Notes: generated by a model not told the origin, from the letters alone. A DNA stretch of 64,000 nt from Ricinus communis (GCF_019578655.1 NC_063257.1:15996001-16060000), one strand, 5' to 3'; shown: positions 10,921 through 22,866, numbered from the stretch's first letter. Made by a program: numbers and translations.

Positions 10921-12394
10921 GATGGGTGCTACTCGTGTTAGCTACAATCTAAGGCAGTGTACCTATCGATGCAGTCTAGCACTAATGGCGAGTATCAAGG
11001 TCGTATTCCTCGGGAAAGCGAAAGCCCAGAGTTACTCCTTTGTTCTTTGTTATATTAACCTAAAATGGATGATGAATAAATTCTAAACTAACTATTAACT
11101 ACGAGCTAAGTTCTAAGGGAGATGCAGGAGTAATTGATAAGTGAAATAATCAAGACAAGAAGACAAACCTAAAGGGAATCTAAACTAGTTGGCAATCAAA
11201 CAAAAGATAAAGGATCGGTGAGTCTAATTATGCTACTCGTGGATGAATTCTTAACCGAATTCGGTTTCTTTCTCGAGATAACCGAATTCCTAAACCTAAT
11301 AACCTAAAGTTGGAATCTCTTCCTAACGATTGATTCTTAAATTAGCATTAAGCTTTAATCCGCCTCTATTAAGCTTTGTTAATTCTTAATCCGGCTAGTT
11401 AATTATCCTTATCTCTAAGCGATTATTAACCAGTTCTTGTTATTCAAAATTCCAATTGCCAAACAGATTTCTCAATCTCATAAAGCAATCTAAACATCAC
11501 AATTCATAACGTCTCATGAATAATGCATAATCTTATTAATACTGAAAACAAGAAGAATACAAAACCAACTCGAACAATCCAACAATATAATATCAAGCCA
11601 ACATAGTAAGGAAATCCCAATGGATTAAATCAATCTAGCTAATCATGTTCATTCTCAAAATATACAAGAATTCAATTACAACAATAAGCAAAGGTAGAGA
11701 AAACCCGATTATACCCTTGGATGAGAGTAAACAGCCCCAAATCCTTTTGCTCCAATTGAATCGATTCTTGTTCCTCTTACTCGATTTGAAAATCAATCAA
11801 CGAACCTCGCCCAATCTTCGATCCTTCAAGGAAATCCGATTGAAACCTTGATCCAAGTCTCTTTTTCTCTTAGTTTCAACTCAGAAAACCCTTAGAGAAA
11901 GAAAAATTAGGGTTTGGGATGTTCTAACCCTAGCCTCCTCCTTTTCTCTTCTTTTCGTTCTTTTAATTAATATCCCCTGTCGCCTCCAACACGGCTGTGT
12001 TCCTAGCCGTGTTATCAACACGGGATGGTGTTCTTGGCCGTGTTACTCTCTATGGCCGTGCTCCCTAAAATCTACTTCTTCTTTGATGTTTAACACGGCC
12101 GTGTTTGTCCCCGTGTTGGTAACACGACCCATGTTTGTGACCATGTTGAGAACACGGCCAGTGTTGAGATCAACACGGCCCTGTTCAGCTTCCTCATGCT
12201 CATACTTAGCTCGTTTCGGCAGCTTTAACGTCCAATTATGCTCCAATTCTTTCCTTTTTCATCCTTTGACCTCTTTTGGACCTAATGCACACAAACATAT
12301 GTAGAAGGTGAGTGTTGAGACCAATTCACATCCAAATGTCCATAAAATCAATCTTAAAAACCCCATTTAGATGTGTGTATTTTACGCACATCAA
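10921..12394 (-). repeat. 5' LTR of element A
   Basis: 1474 bp, matching 3902-5376 with scattered substitutions and a few small indels. It contains the CACGG cluster (11989-12185), a TATA-like box (about 11961-11973) and an uninterrupted CCGAATTCGG..CCGAATTC hairpin (about 11255-11287). Confidence 0.92.
11989..12185. repeat. CACGG/CCGTG cluster in A 5' LTR
   Basis: The counterpart of 4971-5169, with several single-base changes that break half-sites (for example AACACGACC, ACCATGTTG). Confidence 0.85.
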
Positions 12395-13590
12395 CTTGTC
12401 TACATATGATGCACTTATCATTGCACATCTATGCGTATGTTGGGCTAATGAAGTGATTATGTAAAACATTAAAGTCTTAGTAAATCTAAAATACCCCATA
12501 AGTCCACCCTCATGTGCTTCCCTTACCAAAAGTTCACGTAAACTACTCTTAGATATACACAATTTATTATCCTTAAATAAGAATCCATTATGCTTATAGT
12601 AATTTTCAAATGCAATCTTTTCACATGATGATTAAACTTGCCAAAATCATGGTCATCAATATATAAATCTTTAATATACTCAAAACCAAGTAATTTAGCA
12701 TCAAGGGGGTTAAGAAGCACATACCTTCGAGACAATGCATCAACAACTATATTTCTTTACCTTGTTTATACCTTATAATATATGAAAATGGTTTAATAAA
12801 CTCACTCCACTTTGTATGACACTTGTTAAGCTTTTGTTGACCCTTCAAATACTTCAAGGATTCATGATAGGTGTGAATCATAAACTATTTAGGCTAAAGA
12901 TAATGCTGCCACATCTGCAAAGCTCTCACTAATGCATACATCTTCTTATCATAAGTTAGATACTTCAAAGCTGCCCCATTCAGCTTTTCACTAAAGTAAG
13001 CAATTGCTTTCCTTCTTGCATAAGAACAGCTCCAATCCCCAAATCTGATGCATCGCATTCAATTTTAAAAGTATTAGAAAAGTTAGGCAAAGAAATTAAA
13101 GGGGCAAAAATTAACTTATTTGTAGGCGTGTTAAACGCTTTCTCTTGAGCATCTCCCCACTTAAATCCTATACTCTTCTTGATTACTTCAGTTAATGTTA
13201 TGGCAATGGTGCTAAAATCATGAACAAATATTCTATAAAAGCTTGCCAAACCATGAAATGATCGAACGTCTCCAATAGACATAGGTGTAAGCCACTCCTT
13301 GATTGCCTTAACCTTCTCTTCATCTACTTCAGTGCGTTGCGCGCTTACCAAAAATCCTAGGAGAACAAGTTTGTTTAGTGAAAAAAGAATAATTCTTAAA
13401 GTTAGCAAATAATTTTTCCTTATGCAAAACATCAAGTACTATATGCACATGCTCAATGTGTTCATTTAATGACTTACTATAGATAAGTATATCATCAAGA
13501 TAAACAACAACAAACTTTCCTAAGAATACATACAAAACATGGTCCATTAATCTCATGAAAGTACTAGATTCATTAAACCCTATCCCTTCT
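12395..13590 (-). pseudogene. G1 RT, RNase H and integrase zinc region (decayed)
   Basis: On the minus strand 13590-13330 encodes the end of RT with the catalytic box [13 protein letters not shown], then [17 protein letters not shown] and a DVRSFHGLASFYR connection. Next comes RNase H ([20 protein letters not shown] at about 13070-13000), and 12735-12395 encodes the linker and the start of the integrase zinc region (LLVREAHEGGLMGYF). Frameshifts and stops occur throughout. It is cut at about 13590 by LINE sequence and at 12395 by element A. It is closely related to 51870-52930 in the plus-strand copy. Confidence 0.85.
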
Positions 13591-15880
13591 ATCGAATTGC
13601 TCTTACATAATGAGTGCCAAGCTACCTAATGCATTCTATTTTCATCTTTGACTTGTCCAAACTAGAAGTTTAGCTAGTAGCTTATTAATCTCCTGACATA
13701 CTCTAACGGGAACCATAAAACAACTCATAGAAAAGTAGGAATAGCACATGCTACTGCCTTAATCAAAATCTCCCTACTAAGTGGTAATAGCAGTTTTCTT
13801 TTCCATCCTGATACCTACTTCCTCACTTTGGTAATCAATTTAGCGAAGTCTTCTTTTTCAATTTTTCAATCATAGCAGGCAACCCTGAATACTGATCCAA
13901 TGTACCAATATTAGGATTTGGAAAATTCCCCCAAAATGTAGTTGAAGATGTATTGTTGTGTTTAGGCTAAAATAAATAGCGAACTTGGCTGGGTTGATTT
14001 CCTGTCCACTTGCTTTGCCATGTTTCTCGAGAATATGCCTTAGAGACGATGATGTTTTGTAAAAGAACATAGAATCATCCGAAAAAAGCAGATTATTAAA
14101 ATATGGATTTCTTTTAGCTAGTCTAATACCTCTAAGGGTGCAATTTTCATTAGCTTTAATACACATATGAGATAAGCCTTCTGCACAAAGTAAAAATATA
14201 AGAGGTGAAAGTGGATCTCCTGGCCTAATTCCTCTAGATGGCTGAATAAGTCCTTCGAAAGAGCCATTAATATTTATGGAGTAAGTTATCGATGTGATAC
14301 ATTTCGTAATCCATTTTATCTAGCAATCCGCAAAGCCAAATGTCTTCAGCATGTGCTTAATGTATGGGCACTCCAATTTGTCATATGCTTTAATTATATC
14401 CATTTTGATAGCCATCCCGCCCACTTTTCCTTTTCTTTTAGTCTTGAGAGAGTACACTATTTCATGACATATCAAGATACTGTTCGAGATCAATCTTCCT
14501 TTTGTGAAAGCACTTCGATAGTCACCTATTAACTTCGACATAATCTTGTTCAATCTAGCTACCAAAAGCTTTGACATAATTTTGTATTATACAAAACATA
14601 AGCTAATAGGTCGCCATTATTATAAGGATGTTAGATTAAAGACTTTAGGTATCAGGGTGATAATAGGGTGATTAACACTATGAAGTATATCTGCAAAGAG
14701 ACTTTCAATAAATTGAAATATGTCCTCTTGAAGAAAATCCTAGTATCTTTGAAAGAATATATTTGTAAAGCCATCCCTCCTTGATGCCTTGTTAGGATGG
14801 ATAGAAAAAATTGCATTCTTGACTTCTTCTTTTGTAATAAGTGCCACCAAGAAAGACTTATCCTCCACCTTGACTCTCAGTTGCATATTTTCATTTTTCC
14901 TTAAAAGTTCGAAGGATTTGTCGAAGTAAAGGTCTACTGGAAATAGTTCATAATAACTTCTGCTATGCCTGTATAATATGCAATCCATTCTCCTTGATCA
15001 TTTTGTATTCCTCATATTTGATTTATTTTTCTTCGATGAGCTATAACCAAATGAAAGTACCCTGAATTGCTACCCTCATATTTTCACCATGTTTGTCTAG
15101 CTTTCTGAGCGCAATAATTATCCTTTCTAAGCATTTCTTATTGTAAACATTCTTCGGGTCTTCTAATTTATTACAAATTTGTTCCCTTGGAGGTAAGCTT
15201 GGCTTTATCTAGATTAGCTTTAATTGCTTTAATTTCCTTGCTTAAATTTAGATTATAGTGACGATACTAATCCACTAGAAACTTCTAGTAATTTTTTAAC
15301 TTGGATGTGACTTAAAACATTCGTGATCCACTATGATACCTATTCCAAGATAGTTGAAGTAAGTGTTGTACCTTTAGAGAATTATTCCAGTGGTTATCAA
15401 ATCTCAAAACTATTTTATGCCAAGGAGATTAGGACAGGTATCTAGTAATAATGGTCTGCGATATGATCCTATATCATGTAAATGATAGATAATAGCTTGA
15501 GGGAATAACAAATTCTAATCGGATGAGCAAAGTCCCAATCTATCCTTTCTTGGATATTATGATGCCAAAATCTTCTATTATTCCAAGTATAGGAGGTCCC
15601 TGGAATGGCACTAGACTAAGATGTAAAGACAGATTAAATTGGATGAGACTATGATGATTATGGCTTGTGAAATCATTGCCTCCTATTTTGACTTTAGGAG
15701 AAAACATGGCATTAAAATCGCCCAAGAAAAAGTAATTTCGGTTCAATTTTTCTCAACCCTAACTTGGATGAGCACGTTCTCAATTCTCTAAGACTCGAGA
15801 AAGACTGTAACTTTCATCATAGGTTTTCTGTAATTTCCTCAATATCTAGATCCAAAAATGGATACTCACACTTTCCTTTA
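13591..15880 (-). pseudogene. LINE (non-LTR retrotransposon) ORF2 fragment
   Basis: The minus strand encodes, in order: the endonuclease motif FLGDFNAMFSPKVKIGGNDF (about 15740), RFWHHN and SDHY-like blocks, GIQNDQGEWI-like sequence, EEVKNAIFSIHPNKASRRDG (about 14820), RT block AFTKGRLISNSILICHEIV, MAIKMDIIKAYDKLE, LLFSDDSMFFYKTSS (catalytic ADD changed to SDD, about 14075), and REILIKAVACAIPTF. It stops abruptly at 13590 against G1 with no poly-A tail or visible target duplication, so it is truncated at both ends. Many stops are present. The right-hand junction with copia gag lies between about 15750 and 15880. Confidence 0.85.
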
Positions 15881-16327
15881 TCCTTGTCGACACCTCCAAT
15901 AGCCTTTAAGGCTTTCTTGGCTTCTGGGCTTTCTTTTCCTTTTTCTTCTTAAACTGACTCTTAGCGGTCTTAGAACGTTCTACCATTAGAACAACTCTCT
16001 TTACTTCTTTATAATGCCGTTCCCAGTCTTTAACATATTAATAAGTTTGGGTATTGTAATATCCAACTTATTCATATGAAAGTTCATAATAAACTGTGAA
16101 GAGCTGTGAGGTAGAGATTATAAAATTAAGTTTATACTTAATTCATGGTCCATCAAAAAATCAAGAGTAGATTTTCAATATATCCAAGCATCTTTAGTCC
16201 ATGTGCATTCACAAATACACCTTCGGCCATCTTTCATTGGAACAATTACTTTGAGGTCTCATAACTTTTAGTCTTGGACTACTTATCAAGCATTTCCTTC
16301 AAATATAAGATGACAGTCTAAGCATCC
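15881..16327 (-). pseudogene. Ty1/copia gag, C-terminal half
   Basis: On the minus strand this reads KMAEGVFVNAHGLKMLGYIE, then a long degenerate stretch, then VLMVERSKTAKSQFKKKKEK and GGVDKDKGKC. These are landmarks of plant copia Gag before the CCHC knuckle, of which only the first Cys remains. It continues the N-terminal half at 22593-22866: the two are separated exactly by element B, with CATCC duplicated on both sides. Confidence 0.75.
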
Positions 16328-16543
16328 TGATGAGCATAGTTTTACACATATTTGCTTGCATATTATTGCGTATGTTCTTAGCAATTATTGTGCTTTTATT
16401 CCCAGATCACCTGTGTTTTGTGTTCTTTTGCATTTCAGGAACATTTATAGGACCATCATCGGTGTTTAAGCAATTATAGATCAATACGTGCGGAAACGGA
16501 TGAGAATTCATCAAGATCGGACAAGAGCCGCATTGAACACATT

Positions 16544-16770
16544 GAGCACGGCCTGAGTCAAGGCCGTGCTGACCATCACGGCCTGGACTCTGGCCGTGAC
16601 CAACCATCGAAATTTGGTCTTCAAAACAATGGTTTGAGCACGGTTTTCGTAGCCACCACGGCTTCCAGCACGGCCCGTGGTGGCCAGCACGGGGAGCAAC
16701 ACGGTCATGGTGAAACCCTAGTTGGTGAGATCCAAAGTCTCAGCACGGCATGGACTCCGGCCGTGCTGAG
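16544..16770. repeat. CACGG/CCGTG cluster in B 5' LTR
   Basis: Half-sites of the AGCACGG/CCGTGCT type, several in inverted pairs, including AGCACGGCCCGTGGTGG. It is 31 bp shorter than the copy in the 3' LTR. Confidence 0.85.
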
Positions 16771-16772
16771 TT

Positions 16773-16783
16773 AAATATATAAG
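16773..16783 (+). promoter_or_regulatory. TATA box of B 5' LTR
   Basis: AAATATATAAG directly after the CACGG cluster, followed by GAAAAAATG. It is the best TATA match in the LTR and is repeated at 21555-21565 in the 3' LTR. Confidence 0.65.
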
Positions 16784-17816
16784 AAAAAATGAATTTTTCT
16801 TAAGGGAGAGAGGGGAAGAAGTGACATAGAGCCCTGGCAGCTGGTTCGATTTTTGCACAGTACTGAGTGCAAGAGAGAGTTGCGGGGAGTAAGAATCCCG
16901 GAATCGCAAGGTTCTGAGTGCAACACAGTAGTGGAAGCAATTCAAGAGGCAGTTTGGGAGATTAATCAAAGTGTAGATCCAGATTTGGAGCTGTTCATCC
17001 AATTCGAGAGAAAAGGGTGTACATGTTTTATTTTCATTATTCTTTCATTGTAATTGATTTCCTAGATTGTTTTAAACATGAGCATGTTTAGCTAGACTGA
17101 CTTAATCCATTGGGATTTCTTTACTATGTTGGCTTGATATTATATTGTTGGATTGTTTGAGTTGGTTTTGTATTCTTCTTGTTTTCAGTATTAATAAGAT
17201 TATGCATTATTCATGAGACGTTGTGAATTGTGATGTTTAGATTGCTTTATGAGATTGAGAAATCCGTTTGGCAATTGGAATTTTGAATAACAAGAACTGG
17301 TTAATAATCGCTTAGAGATAAGGATAATTAACTAGCCGGATTCAGAATTAACAAAGCTTAATAGAGGCAGATTAAAGCTTAATGCTAATTTAAGAATCAA
17401 TCGTTAGGAAGAGATTCCAACTTTAGGTTATTAGGTTTAGGAATTCGGTTATCGAGAGAGAGAAACCGAATTCGGTTAAGAATTCATCCACGAGTAGCAT
17501 AATTAGACTCACCGATCCTTTATCTTTTGTTTGATTGCCAACTAGTTTAGATTCCCTTTAGGTTTGTCTTCTTGTCTTGATTATTTCACTTATCAATTAC
17601 TCCTGCATCTCCCTTAGAACTTAGCTCGTAGTTAATAGTTAGTTTAGAATTTATTCATCATCCATTTTAGGTTAATATAACAAAGAACAAAGGAGTAACT
17701 CTGGGCTTTCGCTTTCCTAAGGAATACGACCTTGATACTCGCCATTAGTGCTAGACTGCATCGATAGGTACACTGCCTTAGATTGTAGCTAACACGAGTA
17801 GCAACCATCAAGCTTT

Positions 17817-17834
17817 TGGCGCCGTTGCCGGGGA
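17817..17834 (+). other. tRNA-Asp primer binding site (element B)
   Basis: TGGCGCCGTTGCCGGGGA, a perfect 18-base match to the PBS of element A. It begins 6 bp after the LTR end. Confidence 0.92.
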
Positions 17835-18003
17835 ATTGTTTTAAAACTAGAGTGAAATTTGCTATTTGTTAATTTAGCCATTTTTTTTCTTTCTTATTAT
17901 TTTATGATTTTTTTATTTTTATTTGTTTATTTATTTTATTTTATTTGTACATATTTATTTAGCTTAAGTTTATGATTCAGATAGTGAATGATAAGGAGGT
18001 TCA

Positions 18004-19230
18004 ATGCTAAACCCAAAATCTTTGTATGACGCATTGGAAAATGAGAATAGGAACCAAGAGAGTGCTATAAATTGGGATGCCCGTGCATCTTTAGATGCTC
18101 GGGTGGAATCGTTTTGTAGGGCTACCGATCAACTCTCTTCTCCTATCCTTTCATCTTAAGTCTTTTGTGAATTTTGTTGTGGTTTACATATGTGTAATGA
18201 TTGTCCATTGTATAGTGATGTTGCTCATTGTTCTTATAACTGTGAACAGGTGAATTATACGGGAAGTTGGCCAAGTGACTCGTATGGAAGCACCTATAAT
18301 CAAGAGTGGAGTACTCATTCACCCTTTGGATGGAGCTTAAATGGCCAAGAACCACTAGGAATTTAGCAACTACATCAGCAGCCTAATGTTGCACCTTCAA
18401 CTCAAGATGAAGAGTTAGTGTCAGAGGAGCTGATGATGAGGTTCATAACAAGTCTTGAGGAAAGATTCCAACAAACTGAGAGGATACTTGAAGATCAACA
18501 AGCCTCGATTAACAACATAGAGCATCAAGTAGGCTTAATCTTCAAGTTACTAGCGGAAGAGCAATTGAGAACTCCATCAAACGTTGCTGAATCTGAGGAA
18601 CATTTGAGTGCCATCACTTTGCGTTCAGGTGAGAATTTTTTTGGTTTATCTATTATGTTTGACGATGATGCTTATGTGCAGGACGACTCTTTGAACATGG
18701 AGATAGAACCAGAAAAGGAAGAGGCAAACATGATCCCTCCGAAAGACTATCAGGGAATGTACGATTGATGATGTTGAGTTGCAATTAGAGGAATTGTTGG
18801 TAGATTTTCCACAAGTCCCTTCGATGATGGAAGATGAGCACGAGTTATCCAATGAAGAAGTCTTGGAGGAGCTCGAGTTTCTTCTAGCAAGTGAACCAAG
18901 CCAGGGACTGAAGAAAACCATCGACACTCCTGAAGAGATTGCCCAACCATCGATCCTTCCAATTGTTGAAACTCTAGCTTTTAAATTGGAAGAGCCCCTA
19001 GAGCATCATGACTACGTGCAAATATATGAGGAGCGAGTTTTGCCCATCATATTGGCAGCTTGCTTGACTGTCGGGAAGAGGAAGTTGATGATTATCCCTC
19101 TAAGCGGATATTTGAAGCCATTTGCTTGGAAGAAGGATGGATGGTCGCCAATCCCCACCATTTGCCTTTCACCATGAGTCCAGCTAAGAAGACTCATCAC
19201 ATAAAAAAGAAGCGCTTTTGGGAGGCACCC
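18004..19230 (+). pseudogene. Gag zinc-knuckle/linker/pol-end fusion ORF of element B
   Basis: Start ATG at 18004 after GATAAGGAGGTTCA. The order is as in A: NWDARASLDARVESFC, knuckle CEFCCGLHMCNDCPLY, GSTYNQEWSTHSPFGW, coiled coil ERFQQTERILEDQQ, and AITLRSGENF (about 18610-18640). Then come the acidic SLNMEIEPEKEEANMIP and VDFPQVPSMMEDEHELSNEE, and after a frame change REEEVDDYPSKRIFEAICLE and MSPAKKTHHIKKKRFWEAP (to about 19230). There are stops at about 18158 and 18364 and a shift near 18765. The shift before REEE is at the same place as in A and C, so it was inherited. Confidence 0.75.
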
Positions 19231-21060
19231 CAAACTTTATCATTAATCTTTAATATTTTAACCTTTTGTTTTGAAACATTTTATTAGTTTTAGTTTTCAT
19301 ATTTTCAGTTTTAATTTTATTTCTTTATTTTATTATTTTCGGATTCTACCAAGAGGCACCGAATTTCCACAACATCGGCCCTCGATGGATGATCAGGCGA
19401 TCCCCTAGATCTTTTTATTTTTCCGCATTTATTTACTTTATTTTTCATACATGTCATGCACTTGGATTGTATTGCCTTTGTTCTCTGAGTTGAGCATTCC
19501 ATGCGGGGTATCCATAACATTTTACACCGAGGATGTGTTCTTCAAGTGTGGGGTGCTTATGGATAAACCTTAATCTCTCATATGGATTTTTAATATATCC
19601 GAAATTGCTATGGCTAGGTGTTGTGTATTTTTAGGGGATGTTAGGACACTTTGTGTTTTTATGCACTTGAGTATGCTATTTTGAGCCGATTGATGACTTG
19701 ATTTATAGAATTGTAGTTACTTTTCCTTGTTGTTCATTGTCCTTAAAAAACAATTTATGGTGTTTTACACATCAACCCTGCCGGGTTAAACCGGTGTTAT
19801 TTAATTGTTTTTTCGAATTGTCGAATTTTAACTTAGAACGTTGATAATATCATATGCATGTGTTTCTTAAGTAATGATTCAATTAATGATGTTGCAAACC
19901 AACTGCACCTAATACCACACCTGAAAGTGAGATTTTGAGCCAGTTGAGCATTCATTATACTTATGCTCTTTATATTTCTTGTTTGAGTGTGCATTGTACT
20001 TAACTTTGCTTCTAGAACTTGCTTTGTAATGCGTGTTGAAGTTACATGAATATTGTGAATACCATGAGATGATTTGGGCGATTTAGGATTCCCCACATTT
20101 GACTAAAAGCCTATCACCTTATGTTTCCATTAGTTAGCCAGTTTTTTAGCCTTAACCTTTTCTTCATAATCTACACCTATACACTTCAAATATACCATTC
20201 TTTACATTTATCTTTCCTTTACCCTTATGCTGGAATTTCTTATGTGATATGTTCAACTTTATGTGGGATTAAAATGCTAGTTGCTATGTTGGTAAATTCA
20301 CTAAATCTTCTTGATATTTTAAATGCTCCCTTTGATCCAATTTGTATTTGATATTCTTTATGTTTATTCGAGTGGTATGCAGCGGTCGCTAATAAGCTGC
20401 TAGTTCATTTCTTTTGAAAAAAAAAAACAAAAATAAAAAAGAGAAAAAAAGAAGAAGAAAAAGAAAAGAATATATAATAAACAAATCTCTTTAATTATTT
20501 ATCTTTTTATTGGATTTAGAGCATTTGCAAGCGTTATTCTATGAAGTAGGGATTTTAGTGAATGATTCTTTTTGTGATCTTAGGCATTTAATCCTTTGAG
20601 CATATACTATTGTTTATCGCACGAATTCCAGCATTTTCATACTTCTATCCAAATCTCCGTACCTTTGCCCTAGACCCATTACAACCTTGGTAAAGACCCT
20701 TTGATTCTGGTATTTACTTATTCACAGTAGCGAAGATATGATTTATGAGCAAGCTTATGGTGAGTGGGTCTTGTGCATTTGCTTTAAGGGATTTGTTATT
20801 CACCTAATATACACTTTGAGCGACTTGAGTGATCCCTGTGAGGCATTGGTTCATGATGTTTGTGTTGAGTTATCATTTAAGTTACTCATGCATTAATATT
20901 ATTTCCATTCTTTGTTAATGATTTGTAATTTGATTTATGATTGAGTAACCTTTGAGATGTGTTGAATACTCTCTGTTGTGGACTAGGGGCATAAACTGAA
21001 AGGAATTGCTAACTGTAGTTTTATGGGTTGAGTTGTTAATTGCTTGAGGACAAGCAATAG
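19231..21060 (+). other. 3' non-coding region of element B
   Basis: No ORF is supported. It contains AAGTGTGGGGT at 19544-19554, a CCGGGTTAAACCGG palindrome at about 19780-19793, and an A-rich run at about 20415-20470. The section at about 19925-20110 corresponds to 63815-64000 in element D (TTGAGCATTCATTA, CTTTGTAATGC, GATGATTTGGGCGATT). The post-pol ORF of D and A is absent. Confidence 0.7.
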
Positions 21061-21078
21061 CTTAAGTGTGGGGTAATT
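21061..21078 (+). other. Polypurine tract of element B
   Basis: TTAAGTGTGGGGTAATT immediately before the 3' LTR. Confidence 0.75.
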
Positions 21079-22592
21079 TGATGAGCATAGTTTTACACAT
21101 ATTTTCTTGCATATTATTGCGTATGTTCTTAGCAATTATTGTGCTTTTATTCCCAGATCACCCGTGTTTTGTGTTCTTTTGCATTTCAGGAACATTTATA
21201 GGACCATCATCGGTGTTTAAGCAATTATAAATCAATACGTGCGGAAACGGACGAGAATTCATCAAGATCGGACAAGAGCCCGCGTTGCACACATTGAGCA
21301 CGGCCTGAGTCAAGGCCGTGCTGACCATCACGGCTTGGACTCTGGCCGTGACCAACCATCGAAATTTGGTCTTCAAAACAATGGTTTAAGCACGATTTCC
21401 GTAGCCACCACGGCTTCCAGCACGGCCCGTGGTGGCCAGCATGGGGAGCAACACGGTCATGGTGAAACCCTAGTTGGTGAGATCCACAGTCTCAGCACGG
21501 CATGGACTCCGGCCGTGCTGACCAGCACGGCCTTGAACACGGCCGTGCTGAGTTAAATATATAAGAAAAAATGAATTTTTCTTAAGGGAGAGAGGGGAAG
21601 AAGTGACATAGAGCCCTGGCGGCTGGTTCGATTTTTGCACAGTACTGAGTGCAAGAGAGAGTTGCGGGGAGTAAGAATCCCGGAATCGCAAGGTTCTGAG
21701 TGCAAAACAGTAGTGGAAGAAATTCAAGAGGCAGTTTGGGAGATTAATCAAAGTGTAGATCTAGATTTGGAGCTGTTCATCCAATTCGAGAGAAAAGGGT
21801 GTACATGTTTTATTTTCATTATTCTTTCATTGTAATTGATTTCCTAGATTGTTTTAAACATGAGCATGTTTAGCTAGACTGACTTAATCCATTGGGATTT
21901 CTTTACTATGTTGGCTTGATATTATATTGTTGGATTGTTTGAGTTGGTTTTGTATTCTTCTTGTTTTCAGTATTAATAAGATTATGCATTATTCATGAGA
22001 CGTTGTGAATTGTGATGTTTAGATTGCTTTATGAGATTGAGAAATCCGTTTGGCAATTGGAATTTTGAATAACAAGAACTGGTTAATAATCGGTTAGAGA
22101 TAAGGATAATTAACTAGCCGGATTCAGAATTAACAAAGCTTAATAGAGGCAGATTAAAGCTTAATGCTAATTTAAGAATCAATCGTTAGGAAGAGATTCC
22201 AACTTTAGGTTATTAGGTTTAGGAATTCGGTTATCGAGAGAGAGAAACCGAATTCGGTTAAGAATTCGTCCACGGGTAGCATAATTAGACTCACCGATCC
22301 TTTATGTTTTGTTTGATTGCCAACTAGTTTAGATTCCCTTTGGGTTTGTCTTCTTGTCTTGATTATTTCACTTATCAATTACTCCTGCATCTCCCTTAGG
22401 ACTTAGCTTGTAGTTAATAGTTAGTTTAGAATTTATTCATCATCCATTTTAGGTTAATATAACAAAGAACAAAGGAGTAACTCTGGGCTTTCGCTTTCCC
22501 GAGGAATACGACCTTGATACTCGCCATTAGTGCTAGACTGCATCGATAGGTACACTGCCTTAGATTGTAGCTAACACGAGTAGCAACCATCA
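21079..22592 (+). repeat. 3' LTR of element B
   Basis: 1514 bp, the same as 16328-17810 except for scattered substitutions and one extra 31-bp unit in the CACGG cluster (cluster 21296-21551; TATA box 21555-21565). Confidence 0.92.
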
Positions 22593-22866
22593 CATCCATA
22601 TTCTCATATTGTCTTTGTAGTTCGAAAGTCATACTTCCTAACATCACACAAACAACTTGGTCATTATTTTCTTGACGCTTTTTGTACTCTTGGACCACCT
22701 CCTTGAGTGCATTTGCTGCAGGGAGATGCAATGGAGGTGTGTCTAGCACATAAAGCTTCTTTTCTTGTTTAAGAATAATTCTCATATTGCGATGCCAATC
22801 AAGAGAGTTCGGCCTAGTAAGCTTGTCAGTGTCAAGAATACTACACAAAGATAGACTGCTACTCAT
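22593..22866 (-). pseudogene. Ty1/copia gag, N-terminal half
   Basis: From an ATG at 22866 the minus strand reads SSSLSLCSILDTDKLTRPN, LDWHRNMRIILKQEKKLYVL, LKEVVQEYKKRQENNDQV and MLGSMTFELQRQYENMD. This is the start of a plant copia Gag (the LDW..NMRI..KQEK type). The frame is open up to the insertion of element B at 22592, and the rest continues at 16327. It lies downstream (minus sense) of the leader, PBS and LTR at 22867-30022, all consistent with one copia element. Confidence 0.88.

Larger units (their letters stand above)
3902..12394 (-). mobile_element. Athila-derived non-autonomous LTR element A
   Basis: The two LTRs (3902-5376 and 10921-12394) have the same ends (cacatcaa and gatgggtgct in the plus direction). 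The element is flanked by CTTGT at 3897-3901 and 12395-12399. In element direction (minus) the order is: 5' LTR, tRNA-Asp PBS, gag/pol-derived ORF (10720-9505), CACGG repeat cluster, TATA box, leader intron, post-pol ORF (8364-6823), 3' untranslated region, polypurine tract and 3' LTR. RT, RNase H and the integrase core are missing, so it would need proteins from a helper such as element D. The LTRs differ at scattered sites only, so insertion is recent compared with its G1 host. If the ends are instead TGATG...CATCA, the flanks would be GCTTG and ACTTG with one mismatch. Confidence 0.88.
16328..17810 (+). repeat. 5' LTR of element B
   Basis: 1483 bp. U3 has the CACGG cluster (16544-16770) followed after 2 bp by the TATA box. 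From about 17090 onward it is almost identical to the 3' half of the element A LTR. A 10-bp perfect stem (GAATTCGGTT/AACCGAATTC) with a GA-rich loop lies at 17441-17473. Confidence 0.92.
16328..22592 (+). mobile_element. Athila-derived non-autonomous LTR element B
   Basis: Complete element of 6265 bp: LTRs at 16328-17810 and 21079-22592 (TGATGAGC...ACCATCA), PBS 17817-17834, one fused gag/pol-derived ORF (18004-19230), a 3' region without a gene, and a polypurine tract. Its TSD is perfect, CATCC (16323-16327 and 22593-22597), within a copia gag. There is no protease, RT or integrase. Its U3 and 3' region resemble element D, whereas its R/U5 and ORF resemble A and C, so it looks recombinant. 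Confidence 0.92.

Noticed and set aside
12083..12304. 73-codon and related frames in the A LTRs (also 5095-5352, 40678-40908)
   Set aside because: They read through the CACGG cluster and U3; similarity between them only reflects LTR homology, and there is no start context or domain.
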